The notes below the pieces were generated by a model. That model searched no databases, had not been told where the DNA came from, and saw only the letters and a list, made by a program, of their open reading frames with translations. Source: Gautieria morchelliformis (Eukaryota; Basidiomycota; Agaricomycetes; Gomphales; Gomphaceae). Taken from it: a DNA stretch of 64,000 bases. Below, in pieces: positions 11,570 through 20,907 of this stretch. Within the stretch, counting starts at the first letter, position 1. Each line of letters starts with the position of its first letter. The stretch spans positions 46,147 through 110,146 of the forward strand of contig WHVA01000392.1 in assembly GCA_015179125.1 (NCBI GenBank). The letters are read 5' to 3'. The translations under genes were made by a program, and so were the position numbers.

Positions 11570-11778
11570 GAAAGCATATTTAACATGGTGGAACAATGGG
11601 ACTCCAGAGGGGTTGGACATATGGTCTTGCTGTGCTGTGAGTTGAGTCTGGTGGGTCTGAGTAATAGAGTCGAGTGGGGAAAGGAGAACAAGGGGCGAGA
11701 TTGTCAGAAGTATCGGAATGTCAGACAGGATGCAGAACTGAATGTCGGAAGTTGGAATAGCATGGTCCTAACACCAAA

Positions 11779-12043
11779 GGGGCATATCACCCTGGCTCAA
11801 AACTAAACCCTGGTGACAACGTTACCGGTGCAAGCACCAAGTTTGAGCTTGTTGCTCCATTGGTCCCCAAGCTCACTCTCTTCAGACATGACTGGGACAA
11901 GTATATGTCAAACATCTGCTCTATCCATGAAGCAGCACTTAAGGATAAGGGCCAAAGTTCCCACTGCAGGGATCCAGTGCAGAACAGACCCATTGAGTCA
12001 TCTCACCATCAGACACTGGCTTGTTATTGTGGGTGGGTGTAGT
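11779..12043 (+). other. Short open stretch of unknown origin
   Basis: An open frame at about 11805-12042 reads GDNVTGASTKFELVAPLVPK then LTLFRHDWDKYMSNI. It has no recognised domain and ends at a stop just before the 268-bp tandem array. It may be a remnant of host coding sequence cut by the B3 insertion; nothing further can be said. Confidence 0.3.
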
Positions 12044-12847
12044 AAAATACATCCATGTGCTACCTCTGACACAGTTTCCAGGAGAGGATGGAGAGTAATG
12101 ATATGAGCGATGGTTATTATGATAGTGAAGAACTCAAAGGAATGGACGAATTCACCGTTACACTCCACGACGCCCCTCTTGAATCAAGCGATTTCTCCAG
12201 CGTGGGTGCACAAACTTGGGGTGGCTCATGCATGCTCGCAGAAATGATTGCTGAGAACCCCTCAAACTTCTCTATATTTTCGGGAGAGCAGCTAGGCACG
12301 CTGCAGCCTCAGAAATACATCCATGTGCTACCTCTGACACAGTTTCCAGGACAGGATGGAGAGTAATGATACGAGCGATGGTTATTATGATAGTGAAGAA
12401 CTCAAAGGAATGGACGAATTCACCGTTACACTCCACGACGCCCCTCTTGAATCAAGCGATTTCTCCAGCGTGGGTGCACAAACTTGGGGTGGCTCATGCA
12501 TGCTCGCAGAAATGATTGCTGAGAACCCCTCAAACTTCTCTATATTTTCGGGAGAGCAGCTAGGCACGCTGCAGCCTCAGAAATACATCCATGTGCTACC
12601 TCTGACACAGTTTCCAGGACAGGATGGAGAGTAATGATACGAGCGATGGTTATTATGATAGTGAAGAACTCAAAGGAATGGACGAATTCACCGTTACACT
12701 CCGCGACACCCCTCTTGAATCAAGCGATTTCTCCAGCGTGGGTGCCCAAACTTGGGGTGGCTCATGCATACTCGCAGAAATGATTGCTGAGAACCCCTCA
12801 AACTTCTCTATATTTTCGAGAGAGCAGCTAGGCATGCTGCAGCCTCA
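12044..12847 (+). repeat. 268-bp tandem triplication of a gene's 5' end
   Basis: Three contiguous 268-bp units run 12044-12311, 12312-12579 and 12580-12847. Each contains the same presumed leader (AAATACATCCATGTGCTACC) and an ATG at 12088, 12356 and 12624 starting MESND. Units 1 and 2 differ at only about two positions; unit 3 differs from them at about six. Because 268 is not a multiple of three, each of the first two units runs to a stop at the next unit's start, so only the third ATG is joined to downstream coding sequence. Confidence 0.95.
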
Positions 12848-14006
12848 GGTCAATGCGCCCTTCCGAGCATTGGAACTAGGTGCAGGAACAGGTTTGGCGT
12901 CATTGGTGCTCGGAAAAGTCTTGGAGCGAATCCGAAGCATGGATCGACAGTGCGAAGAGCTAATTTTGTTTGAGACTTGTCGGGTGCCACTGGTTGTTGA
13001 TACGGTCTTTGCGACAGATTTTCATCCGTTCGTCCTTGCCAATCTATGATTCAACTTTGCCGTCAACTTCCCAGCTCCATAAATCAATTGCCAATCCCCT
13101 GTGGATAACGATAATAACATTGGGACATCGCATACTTCGTGTTGCGCCCCCAATGTGGTTGTGCTACCGCTGGACTGGTCCGTGATCCATTCGTTGGTGC
13201 ATCCTATCTCAAACCCCAATGTGAGCTCACTATTTGGCTTGCCAAAGACAGTGGGTAAAGAGACATCTGAGAGTTTGGCACCAGACAACAAATGGCCCAA
13301 CGATGCTGATGGGCTTTGCCAATCTCGGCCTCAAACCTCAAATCCAGTGTTAGACCAGACTAACCTTATCCGTGATCGACAGCAGGTTCTCGTTAATAAC
13401 GCTAACATCCTGACCTCAGCCACGCCTTCTTCAACTTCTTCGATTGCACCTCAGTTGGACATACCCTTTGACGTTATTATTGGAGCAGATATCATTTACA
13501 AACATTCACATGCACTCTGGGTCTGTGCCTGCGTCGAGCGATTTTTGAGGAAACCTACGAGACCTTCGTCACAAGCTGATGAGTATACCATCCAGGCACC
13601 TGCCACAGCTCCTCCATTCTTACCAAAGTGATACGTTGCCCTTGCGCATGGACCAGTGCCCAATACCTGCACTCTTCCATCTGATTATCCCCCTCAGGCG
13701 TACACATGCCGTCGAATCCCGTTCTAAGAGGTTTTTGGACTCGCTGCAGAGATCATTTCTTCACGTAAGCTGAGTCAACATGCTAATGTACTGCCACAGT
13801 CGTCTAATATTTGTGACACTGGCGATCACACTGACATTCTCCAGCCTTTGGCTGAAGCTATGTCCCCATACGCTGACTCTGCCATGGAGTCTATAACTCT
13901 GGAAGTGGCTATCATCAGGCAGGAAGATATTCTGTGCGATGCTTACAGTGACTGTGAAATGGAAGAGGAGGTGGTGTATCGATACTATTGGATTGGGTGG
14001 GTTTAG
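12624..14006 (+). pseudogene. Class I SAM-dependent methyltransferase (Methyltransf_16-like), degenerate
   Basis: Family members methylate lysines in proteins such as translation factors. From the third duplicated ATG the frame reads TLRDTPLESSDFSS, then SAM-binding motif I LELGAGTGLASL (about 12870-12905), ATDFHPFVLANL, VVVLPLDWS and the post-motif FDVIIGADIIYKHSHALWV (about 13470-13525). TGA at 13047-13049 and TAA at 13080-13082 interrupt this frame. The C-terminal FHLIIPLRRTHAVES lies in another frame at 13677-13721, and the ending EEEVVYRYYWIGWV stops at 14006. An unrecognised intron could explain one frame change but not the two stops. Probably a dead host gene; exact subfamily is uncertain. 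Confidence 0.75.
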
Positions 14007-14164
14007 ACACTGGCAGATTTATTTGACTACCCGAAATCTAGAGATGTCAGACTCGCCCACTTTTCCAATATCCGAGCATCAGTCCAAGGATGTGAGCACT
14101 GGGATCATGTGTGCTGCCTCCAGCTGGCCTAGGAGTAAATGTGCAGGTAGGAGGATAATCATAA

Positions 14165-14540
14165 TGGCTATGTAATACAGCATATATGAGTATATAATAT
14201 ATACTATAAGAGTATTAATAACAACATATAGGAATATATAGTAGTATTTATAAGGAGAATAATAGATGTTATTAGATGATTCTGTATATATTTAAACATC
14301 TCGAAGATATATATACATATGAGAGAGTATTAGACTACAAGATAGAGTAACAGATACTTGGAGAGATACTTGTAACAGATATGAGTAGGAGTATTAGTAT
14401 GACTAGTTATAATGAGAGAGTATTAGACTGCCATATGGAGTAATAGTAGTTGTGTAGATATTTGTAATATATATGAATAGTTATAATGATATAGTGTATA
14501 TTAAAAGTGGGTAGAAAAAATAAGAAGAGATGTAAAAATT
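14165..14540. other. AT-rich simple-sequence block
   Basis: About 375 bp are dominated by ATA, TAT and AGTA steps (for example GTATATAATATATACTATAAG) with no gene. It is followed by an isolated GC-rich palindrome GGCGGAGCCGCC near 14560. The look recalls fungal mitochondrial intergenic DNA, but no mitochondrial gene was recognised. Confidence 0.5.
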
Positions 14541-14839
14541 GGCAGAGGCGTTCTCGTCGGCGGAGCCGCCACTTGGGGAGGGACAAAATAAAATTATTTA
14601 TAGCCCAACAATAAGATTGGCATATACTTTCGTCCTCTTCTTTTCTATAATTGAGAATAAAATGGGTGAAGCTACAGGTAATAAAAAGTTGTGAGCATCC
14701 GCCTATTATCATCGCCATGAGGAATTGTACCTGATCTATCACAGACTCTCACATTACATGATGCTATTGCTGAAGAGAAATAACGGCTCAGGTGAGCATC
14801 CCTGATCAAGGTTCTTCAACCAACTGGGAGAACGAACCA

Positions 14840-15154
14840 TCATGACCATGCATAATTTCGCTCAGGTGTCAGAGGATAATTATATGTGAGGGGAGGTGAA
14901 CTGACGTCTGGAGTGGATGGGTAAAACATGTGGGAATGCCCTGAAATATGAGGGAGTGAATGAAAGGACGGGGCGAGTGGCGATATGTGCATACCATGCA
15001 AAGACGACATTAATGTCGTGGCTTGTTGTCTGTGTCCATGTCTGTGTCCATGTCCGTCATGCTGTTGTAACTGCTGAGGCAGGGTCGGTGTGCTGTTTGT
15101 CTTAGTTTGGCGGCCACGCTCTCTACACTCAGAATCCAGCATCAGGTCGATCAT
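14840..15154 (-). CDS. Hypothetical open frame, His/Gln/Ser/Pro-rich
   Basis: A 104-residue frame starts at 15154 and contains QQLQQHDGHGHRHGHRQQ and proline/serine-rich PSTPDVSSPPLTYNYPLTPE. The composition looks like part of a disordered regulatory protein, but no domain, intron or partner exon was identified. It may be one exon of a lost gene or a chance frame. Confidence 0.25.
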   Translation of the reverse strand: MIDLMLDSECRERGRQTKTNSTPTLPQQLQQHDGHGHRHGHRQQATTLMSSLHGMHISPLAPSFHSLPHISGHSHMFYPSTPDVSSPPLTYNYPLTPERNYAWS

Positions 15155-15306
15155 GCAATATCAAGGGAACCATCACGAAGTTCAATGGAACAGTGCTGTG
15201 GATACTGTACCGTGTTACAAAATTTTCCAATCTAATTATCAGATGACTGCAAAGCACCTTGCCAAAAGTCCAATATATTCTGCCTGTTGTCATTCTAATA
15301 ATATTA

Positions 15307-15437
15307 GGGTGTTTCACGAAGGCAAATTTGACGTGAATTCAGTTACGAAATCGGTGTGAATTCGAACATGAAATCGGGAGTTCAGACACAATTTCATGAC
15401 CGAATTCACTTCAAATTTGTGTCCTTCATGAAACCCC
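15307..15437. mobile_element. MITE-like short inverted-repeat element
   Basis: The left end GGGTGTTTCACGAAGG (then an ATTTGACGTGAATTC block) matches the complement of the right end, which reads GAATTCACTTCAAATTTG, then CCTTCATGAAACCCC. This gives about 45 bp of imperfect terminal inverted repeat in about 131 bp. No clear target duplication was found. A related end (GAATTCACCTTCGTGAAAC) occurs alone at 16062-16080. Confidence 0.55.
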
Positions 15438-15589
15438 TCTCCGTATCTGTGAAATTTAACAGCAAGGCCAGCTTGCGTGGCATACCAACGGCAGAATGGC
15501 ATGTTGTACCTGTAATGTTACATTTAGTAATTACATGCCCAATGCTCCCACCGATGTTTCAGGACATCCGTCGTCAGCCTGACGAATTA

Positions 15590-15800
15590 AGATGAGGTGG
15601 TTGCGATATTTGTGTGAACCGGATGGCTCAGAGGGTGGCGGACGGCTCAGAGACGAGGATATATACTAATGTCATCTATCTCTACCATACCATCTCCAGC
15701 ATCTCCAGTCTTGTACTCAGCTTCCCTGTCATCTCATATGATCTTGATTAAGAGGAAGGGACAAGGTACTTACTTGCAAAGGCTGCGCACAGCACTGCGG
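15590..15800 (+). pseudogene. PIF-type transposase N-terminal relic, second copy
   Basis: The DNA matches the element at about 3320-3530: GGATGGCTCAGAGGGTG, ATCTCTACCATA, CCATCTCCAGCATCTCCAG, CCCTGTCATCTCA and GATCTTGATTAAGAGGAAGG. The frame is lost through small deletions. It shows that the 3.3-kb element belongs to a family with more than one copy here. Confidence 0.6.
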
Positions 15801-16045
15801 TGCACCATGCAAAAGAAAAGGATCGAAATAAAAGGAAAGCAAAGAAAATGGTCTAGTACTAATTAATTTCCATATTGGACATCAGCTGTATGTGCCGCAG
15901 AGTGGCATGCTTGGGACTGAGTTGGGGAGCGAGTTCACGGACGAGTGCGCGAGCGAGTTTGCTGCGAAAGGAGGGTCGAAGCTGCTTTCGCAAAGTTGCA
16001 GAATTCACGAACTCTGCGAGTTCGTGGCAGAGTGCGGGACCGATT

Positions 16046-16084
16046 TCAGTACTGATTTCATGTCGAATTCACCTTCGTGAAACG
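16046..16084. repeat. Single terminal repeat related to the 15307 MITE
   Basis: TGATTTCATGTCGAATTCAC followed by CTTCGTGAAAC is the complement of the left end of the 15307-15437 element. The sequence before it (15890-16040) is rich in GAGCGAGTT and GCGAGTTCG motifs, but a matching opposite end was not found. Confidence 0.4.
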
Positions 16085-16228
16085 CCGTAATATCAAAGTT
16101 ATAAAACTGCGACCACGTCGCACCAATCCCCCCTCAGTCGGGCCACCGGGAACAGCTCTACATCACCAGACAGCTGATACACCGAATGCACCATGTCACA
16201 GATACCATGCTGTCGTGCCCCATGTCTT

Positions 16229-17045
16229 TAGTGATGGGCACGGCTCGGCCCAGGCCATCTGCAGAGCCAGGCCGAGCCAAACCAGGCCCAAGCCGTTGGC
16301 GGCTCCAGGGCCTGGCTCAGGTTTTGACAGGCCAGAGCCGAGCCAGGAAGCCAGGAAGCCAGGGCCTGCGGGCGCTTAAATCCAGGATCTTTGGTTGCTG
16401 AAAAGGACATCTGTGCTCTGATACTGGCACATACATAAGCAGTGATATGTAGTGTAGTTACAGTGGTCTTAAACCTTACTCTCTACCCACTTGCCATCTG
16501 TTGGAGTTGCAAACCGCAGCGCCCGAAGCCCCTGATTAGTCAGCAGGTCATTATTGACCGTTTTAGGTCTTGCACAGTCGCAAGACATTCTTTTATTCCC
16601 CTTTATTGCGAGTCTTATTGTTCGCATGAAATTATAAGTAGCTATTGTCATGTAAAGTCTCCCTCAGTGGTTTGACACCATGCAAACACTGAATTGATTT
16701 GTCGTTGTATAGTCTTGTTATTATTATACCATCCACTTGCCATGCGTCGTCATTGTATCGATGATTCTGACGATTCCGGGGCAGGTAGTGATTGCGACGA
16801 CACCATCGAGGATGAGGAAGAATTTTAAGGAAGAATTTTAATCTCTTTTGCGCTACATACAAAAAAATGATATCTGTGTCTACAATCCATTGCCCCACCA
16901 ACAAGCCATGGCCCAAGCCAAGGCCAAGCTGGAGCCAAGCCAGGCCAAGTGCCAATGGCCTGGCTCAGGATTTTGCAAGCCAAAGCCAGCGCTAACCAGG
17001 CCAAAGCCACGGCTTTCAGGCCAAGCCAGGCCGTGCCCATCACTA
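16229..17045. mobile_element. Non-autonomous hAT-type element with GGCC-rich ends
   Basis: The element begins TAGTGATGGGCACGGC and ends with the exact complement GCCGTGCCCATCACTA, a perfect 16-bp terminal inverted repeat that continues imperfectly as AGCC/GGCC-rich sequence for over 100 bp. It is flanked by perfect 8-bp copies of CATGTCTT (16221-16228 and 17046-17053), the length expected for hAT insertions. The 817-bp interior has no transposase. It holds one short acidic frame (MRRHCIDDSDDSGAGS... from about 16743) that could be a transposase remnant. It would need a transposase supplied from elsewhere. Confidence 0.85.
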
Positions 17046-17053
17046 CATGTCTT

Positions 17054-17450
17054 AACTACACAGCCAGACATTAGGTTATCCTCCGTATAAGCTGTGGTTT
17101 CAGATGCCCCATGTGAAACTGAAATTGAGTCCCGCTTGAGCTTGGTCAAAGCCCAGTGTCAAAGCCGAGGGATAAGCCCGGTGCAGGCAGGCACTCAGAC
17201 TCAGCGTCTCTGAGTAGAGATGGGTCACGCCGAGTCAGGTCCTGCGGCCTCGGCACGATGCCAGCACAGGCTCAGCTTATCGTGCAATCGATGCCAGAGG
17301 TCTAAACCCCAAGACAGCTCCAGTGCAGGCTGGAGGCCGAGACCAAGGCACTCTCCATAATAATATTCTAGCACTGCGGCACGCTCATCTGGCATGCCAT
17401 ATTACACGCACATGGACCACACGCTCTTGCAGGCAGCAACAGGTACGCAT
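17054..17450. other. Region before the large transposase gene
   Basis: No supported gene. A TAGAGATGGGTCACGC sequence at 17215 resembles a hAT-type end and is followed by GGCC-rich DNA, but no partner end or target duplication was found. A plus-strand ATG at 17452 (MEQPIVIAGTDTC) may be the start of the next gene. Confidence 0.35.
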
Positions 17451-17451
17451 C

Positions 17452-18628
17452 ATGGAGCAGCCCATCGTCATAGCTGGCACTGACACTTGTGCCCTTTTGC
17501 GGCGAATTTCTTGTCAAGAAGGCAGCGTGAATTTCCGCGATCTCCACTGTAAGTTTGTCGCCTTCATGCCTTGAGATCGACAATAACCTCGGGTACGAGA
17601 TTGGCTTCCCGACGGCAAGGGCCTTTGGCAATGTCAAGCTTGCCAAGATGGGCGGTGGCGTACGGGCCCTTGAGCACGTGTACACAAGGACACTCAAGGA
17701 CATCGGCGTAATGTCCAGTACCGAGGGTCCTCGAATGGGTTGCAAAATAGTGGTGCCCCGCCTGGCCATTCGGACAGTGCTCCCGCTGGGTGGACCTCGC
17801 TTCAGGGGGTTGATATTCCCGAGCCTGGAAATGATGGCTGGGAGGATGTGAGTGAGAATGCGTTGGACGGACTCGCAATAGGTCCTGTTGCGGCTGGTCC
17901 TTCATGGCTCCCGAGCGGCAGCAACACCCTTCTAGAACGATCGTTGCGCGAGAGTATGGTGTTGGAGCTGGGCAGAGCTCTCGATCAGTATCTCGGTTTG
18001 CGTGATGTACCTGCAGACCAGGACTCTGATGATAGCGAGGCCGAGAGATCCCAGACCGCCAGCGAGTCTTCTGGGGGGTCATCACATCAACTTGAAGGTA
18101 TAATGTCCCTTCAATACAGCATGTCATCATACTGATATAGTGTGTATGTTTCAGGGACGACATCCCAAGGAAGACATCGCTGCCACCAACAGACAGTGCC
18201 GAGAGAAAATGAACCCTGGTATCCATGGCCAGATCAGGTGGTAAGTCCACCGCTTTATTTGGCTTGGTCTGAGGCTCTTGCTGTGTGCTGAGCTCTGCGT
18301 GTCATAGTCCTGTACTCTGGATGTTTTGATGCATTTACCAAGGTCCGTATTTTCCGGGCGGCAGGTAGACATATTCCTGTGGATGCTCAAAGTCAATGGG
18401 ATCGACGATGTCCCTTCGGTGCGGTCAATGAAGGCGCTCAACACATCCATGCAGCATCTATGCGGCATTGAGAGCATCAAATACAATGGCGCCTTAGGGT
18501 ATACATACTATGTCAATAATATGGCGCAGTTAATTGCGCAGGTGTGTGTCGAATCGACCTTGTGAGGTATCGCTGACATGACCTCCAGGAAATGGCCAAT
18601 CCGCGTGTACGACCATATCTGCACTTCT
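17452..18628 (+). pseudogene. Large KDZ/CACTA-like Agaricomycete transposase, 5' part
   Basis: This is the N-terminal part of a large transposase-like protein common in Agaricomycetes. Supported exons: about 17740-18097 (acidic, GNDGWEDVSENALDG), 18155-18240 (PWYPWPDQV), 18308-18541 (TLDVLMHLPRSVFSGRQVD, MLKVNGIDDVPSVRSMK, YNGALGYTYYVNNMAQ) and 18589-18628 (EMANPRVRPYLHF). GT-AG introns of 47-67 bp separate them. The exon stops dead at 18628, where a Ty3/gypsy element begins, and resumes at 28502 with YPEDSHPRLSEA. The first 290 bp contain stops and its coding status is unclear. The catalytic parts lie in the second half. Confidence 0.75.
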
Positions 18629-18841
18629 TGTAAAGATATCTATCTCAAGCCTTAGGTCACAAGAGCATGACAGAACTTGACCAATGTGTGGTATTCTGAT
18701 GCTACGTAGTGACAGTGTAAGGGTAAGATGCGATGGGGTCTGCTAGCCGGTTCCCACGCATAAACTATACAGTGGGTCCCTAAGGGGCCCACTGGGATTA
18801 TGTAATAACTAATGTACATGTAGATACACGGGTTATTTACA
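18629..18841 (-). repeat. 3' LTR of the gypsy element
   Basis: 213 bp, matching 28284-28496 except three bases (T/C near 18669, G/T near 18727, T/C near 18740). The minus-strand start is TGTAAATAACCCGTG. The internal side carries a GAGGGGGAGGGTG purine tract in minus-strand sense, a plausible plus-strand primer. Confidence 0.93.
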
Positions 18842-18877
18842 CCCTCCCCCTCTATAGATAACTATAGGGGTTAACTA

Positions 18878-20281
18878 TTACTCATAGAGGTCGTCCATGA
18901 GGGAGTCCTCTAGAGTGGCCGATACGATGACATCGTCGTCGTACGGGGCCGGTGGAGCACGCGACTCCTCCGGGGGCACCTCCACGTCATCGGTGGTGAT
19001 TGGGTGAGGCTGGTCGGCCTCACCACTAGCGGCGGTCTCCGCTTGGGTGCTGGGGCCCGTGTCCTCACGGAGCATGGCCTCAACGGCCGGGTCCTCAGTT
19101 TGAGGAGGGGGCCGGAAGCGCGCCAACTCTCGGTCGAGCTGGGCATGAGTGAGGGGTCGCGGCACTGCGGCCCTCACGTGGCTGGTCTCGATGACCTTTT
19201 GTTGGCCCTCGCGGGCAGCGGCACTGAATGCCACGCCGGTGATGCTGCGTTGAACATAATGTTCAATGCGTGCCGCTCGCTCGCGAGTGACTCCCGCGTA
19301 GCGGGCCAGCCATCTCGCGATCTCCGCGAGTGGGATGTCGGGGCCGGCTTGACCCTCCACAGGGAATGGGCCCATGATTGAGAGCTGCAGGGTGGTGCTC
19401 TGAGGCGTCAGCACTTCCCTGGCGTCGACGAGGCTCGACCATTGGTCCGTCGAGCCGAAGAGGTCGAGTAGCCTCGCCCTGAGCGGTGATGCGACCCCTT
19501 TGACCTGGGGCGCAAGGGCCTTCAACCACATCCAGACGTCCATGTCGTCTAGGTTGAAGGTGCCATCCACGTTGTCACGGATGGCGGAGGGGATTCCTTC
19601 AGGGTTGTGTATCCAACCCTTTAGAATGGCCGCGATGTCGTGCGGGGTACCGCCCGCTATCACGAGACAATCCCTTTTGGGATTGCGAGCGCGTTGTTCG
19701 CGCTCGATGCGTTTGAATACGCCGATCATCTTGCGTGTACGCGCGAGCTGCGGTGTTTCTTTTGCCTGTGCTATGAGTTTGACGAAGCGTGGGTCGTCGA
19801 GCGGGCAGACGTCGTACCATTGAGTACGACGCTGTTGGGCCTTTCCTACTGGTCGTGGTAGGAGGCCCGTCTTGGAGATCGGTGGATCTCCGAGTGGGAT
19901 GATCAGTCCCTCCCCCGGGTAGGGAGGGTGAACTGTCCCTGCCGGCGGAGGCAGGGCCACGCCAGGCCCGATGTACTGGGCCTCGACCTGTGCTACCCGC
20001 CGCTGAAGGGCGGGGTCATTGATGGTGTGCGACGATGACGCCACTAGGTAAGCGCTGATTGCGCTTTCCTTCGCAATGGCTAGCCCATTGACAGTGTGGG
20101 GGGAGCCGCGCAATTTCTTGCGCTTTTTCTTTGGCTGCTCTGCCAGCCGCTGTGCCCGTTCGGGGTCGTACGTCTTCCAGACGGACGAGTCGGACTCGCA
20201 TCCATCTGGGACACCGTACGCAGAGTTGGAAGGTGCGCTCTGCCCTTCCGTGGTCGTCATGGACGGAGTCGGCGCCGACAA
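18878..20281 (-). CDS. Extra open frame downstream of integrase (ORF3)
   Basis: An uninterrupted 467-residue frame lies in pol orientation between integrase and 3' LTR, where simple gypsy elements have nothing. It has a basic patch AEQPKKKRKKLRG (possible nuclear signal), a helical middle (KETPQLARTRKMIGVFKRIE, DDMDVWMWLKALAPQVKG, EIARWLARYAGVTRERAARI) and an acidic proline-rich C-terminus. There is no transmembrane segment or signal peptide, so it is not an obvious envelope protein. The coding signal extends upstream in other frames to about 20900, including a coiled coil (HAKIKELEQQLSAAQ), so the ATG at 20281 is probably not the original start. Function unknown; a second gag-like or accessory protein is possible. 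Confidence 0.65.
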   Translation of the reverse strand: MSAPTPSMTTTEGQSAPSNSAYGVPDGCESDSSVWKTYDPERAQRLAEQPKKKRKKLRGSPHTVNGLAIAKESAISAYLVASSSHTINDPALQRRVAQVEAQYIGPGVALPPPAGTVHPPYPGEGLIIPLGDPPISKTGLLPRPVGKAQQRRTQWYDVCPLDDPRFVKLIAQAKETPQLARTRKMIGVFKRIEREQRARNPKRDCLVIAGGTPHDIAAILKGWIHNPEGIPSAIRDNVDGTFNLDDMDVWMWLKALAPQVKGVASPLRARLLDLFGSTDQWSSLVDAREVLTPQSTTLQLSIMGPFPVEGQAGPDIPLAEIARWLARYAGVTRERAARIEHYVQRSITGVAFSAAAREGQQKVIETSHVRAAVPRPLTHAQLDRELARFRPPPQTEDPAVEAMLREDTGPSTQAETAASGEADQPHPITTDDVEVPPEESRAPPAPYDDDVIVSATLEDSLMDDLYE

Positions 20282-20900
20282 TCAGGACGCTAGCCCCGAT
20301 GTTGCGCGCGCCGGCAACGGCACCGTCGCGCGAGGTGAAGATGGCCCAGCCACTGGGTCCGTGGCCGGGTCATGTCGTTGCCTTTTTGAGGCAGCGTGGA
20401 CCAGGGTAACCTGAGCTGGGCTGCACTCAGCTGCTGCTCCAGTTCCTTGATCTTGGCGTGCTCGGTTACGAGCGCGTCGTCGCGGTCCTCGACCACGCGT
20501 TCCAGCTCCTTGACCTCTTTTTTAAGGTCGTGGATGTCCCGGAGGGGCTCTTCTCACGCGTCACGTGCGATGCCCCTTGGGAGCCATCCCCAAGCTGCAT
20601 CGACAGCGTCGCCGATGTCTTCATCCCGCAATTTGACCTTGCGGGTGCCGGTCGCAGCCCTAAGGTGTGCGGCGTAGTCTGCGCATGTTGCGCAATCGTC
20701 CGGGTGGACGATGGCGAGGGCGTCCTCCCATCCCACGATCATCCAGTGCTCCTGGTCTATCGGAGCACAGAGAATGTCTGCGGCCCCTTGTCTCGGGGCC
20801 GTTGTTCGCATTGTGGACGTTGACGGGTCAACGTCCATCCCATCTTTGGGGGGCATCATCTTCGTGGGTAGATGATGGTGGTGGTTGCTTCCAAGAAGTG
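20282..20900 (-). pseudogene. Upstream, frameshifted part of ORF3
   Basis: On the minus strand a frame from about 20858 reads MMPPKDGMDVDPSTS, DQEHWMIVGWEDALAIVHPD and CATCADYAAHLRAATG up to a TGA at 20554. The next frame gives a coiled coil (VEDRDDALVTEHAKIKELEQ) up to about 20400, after which the signal passes into the 18878-20281 frame. Two frame changes separate these pieces. It probably formed one protein with the downstream frame, about 650 residues in all. Confidence 0.5.
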
Positions 20901-20907
20901 ATGCACC

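Larger units (their letters stand above)
9059..11773 (-). mobile_element. Solo LTR, family B copy 3, host of a four-LTR nest
   Basis: On the minus strand the LTR begins TGTTAGGACC at 11773 and ends GATACATAACA at 9059. It is flanked by CCAAA at 9054-9058 and 11774-11778, a perfect 5-bp target duplication. Its own sequence is in three pieces: 9059-9187, 10116-10437 and 11575-11773, about 650 bp once the insertions and their duplications are removed, close to the 655-699 bp of the other family B copies. The interruptions are family A copy 2 and family C-prime. It must be the oldest of the four. Confidence 0.92.

Noticed and set aside
17215-17330. Second hAT-type end (TAGAGATGGGTCACGC)
   Set aside because: No opposite end and no 8-bp duplication were found.
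18878-20281. ORF3 as a viral envelope gene
   Set aside because: Position fits, but there is no signal peptide, transmembrane helix or cysteine pattern.
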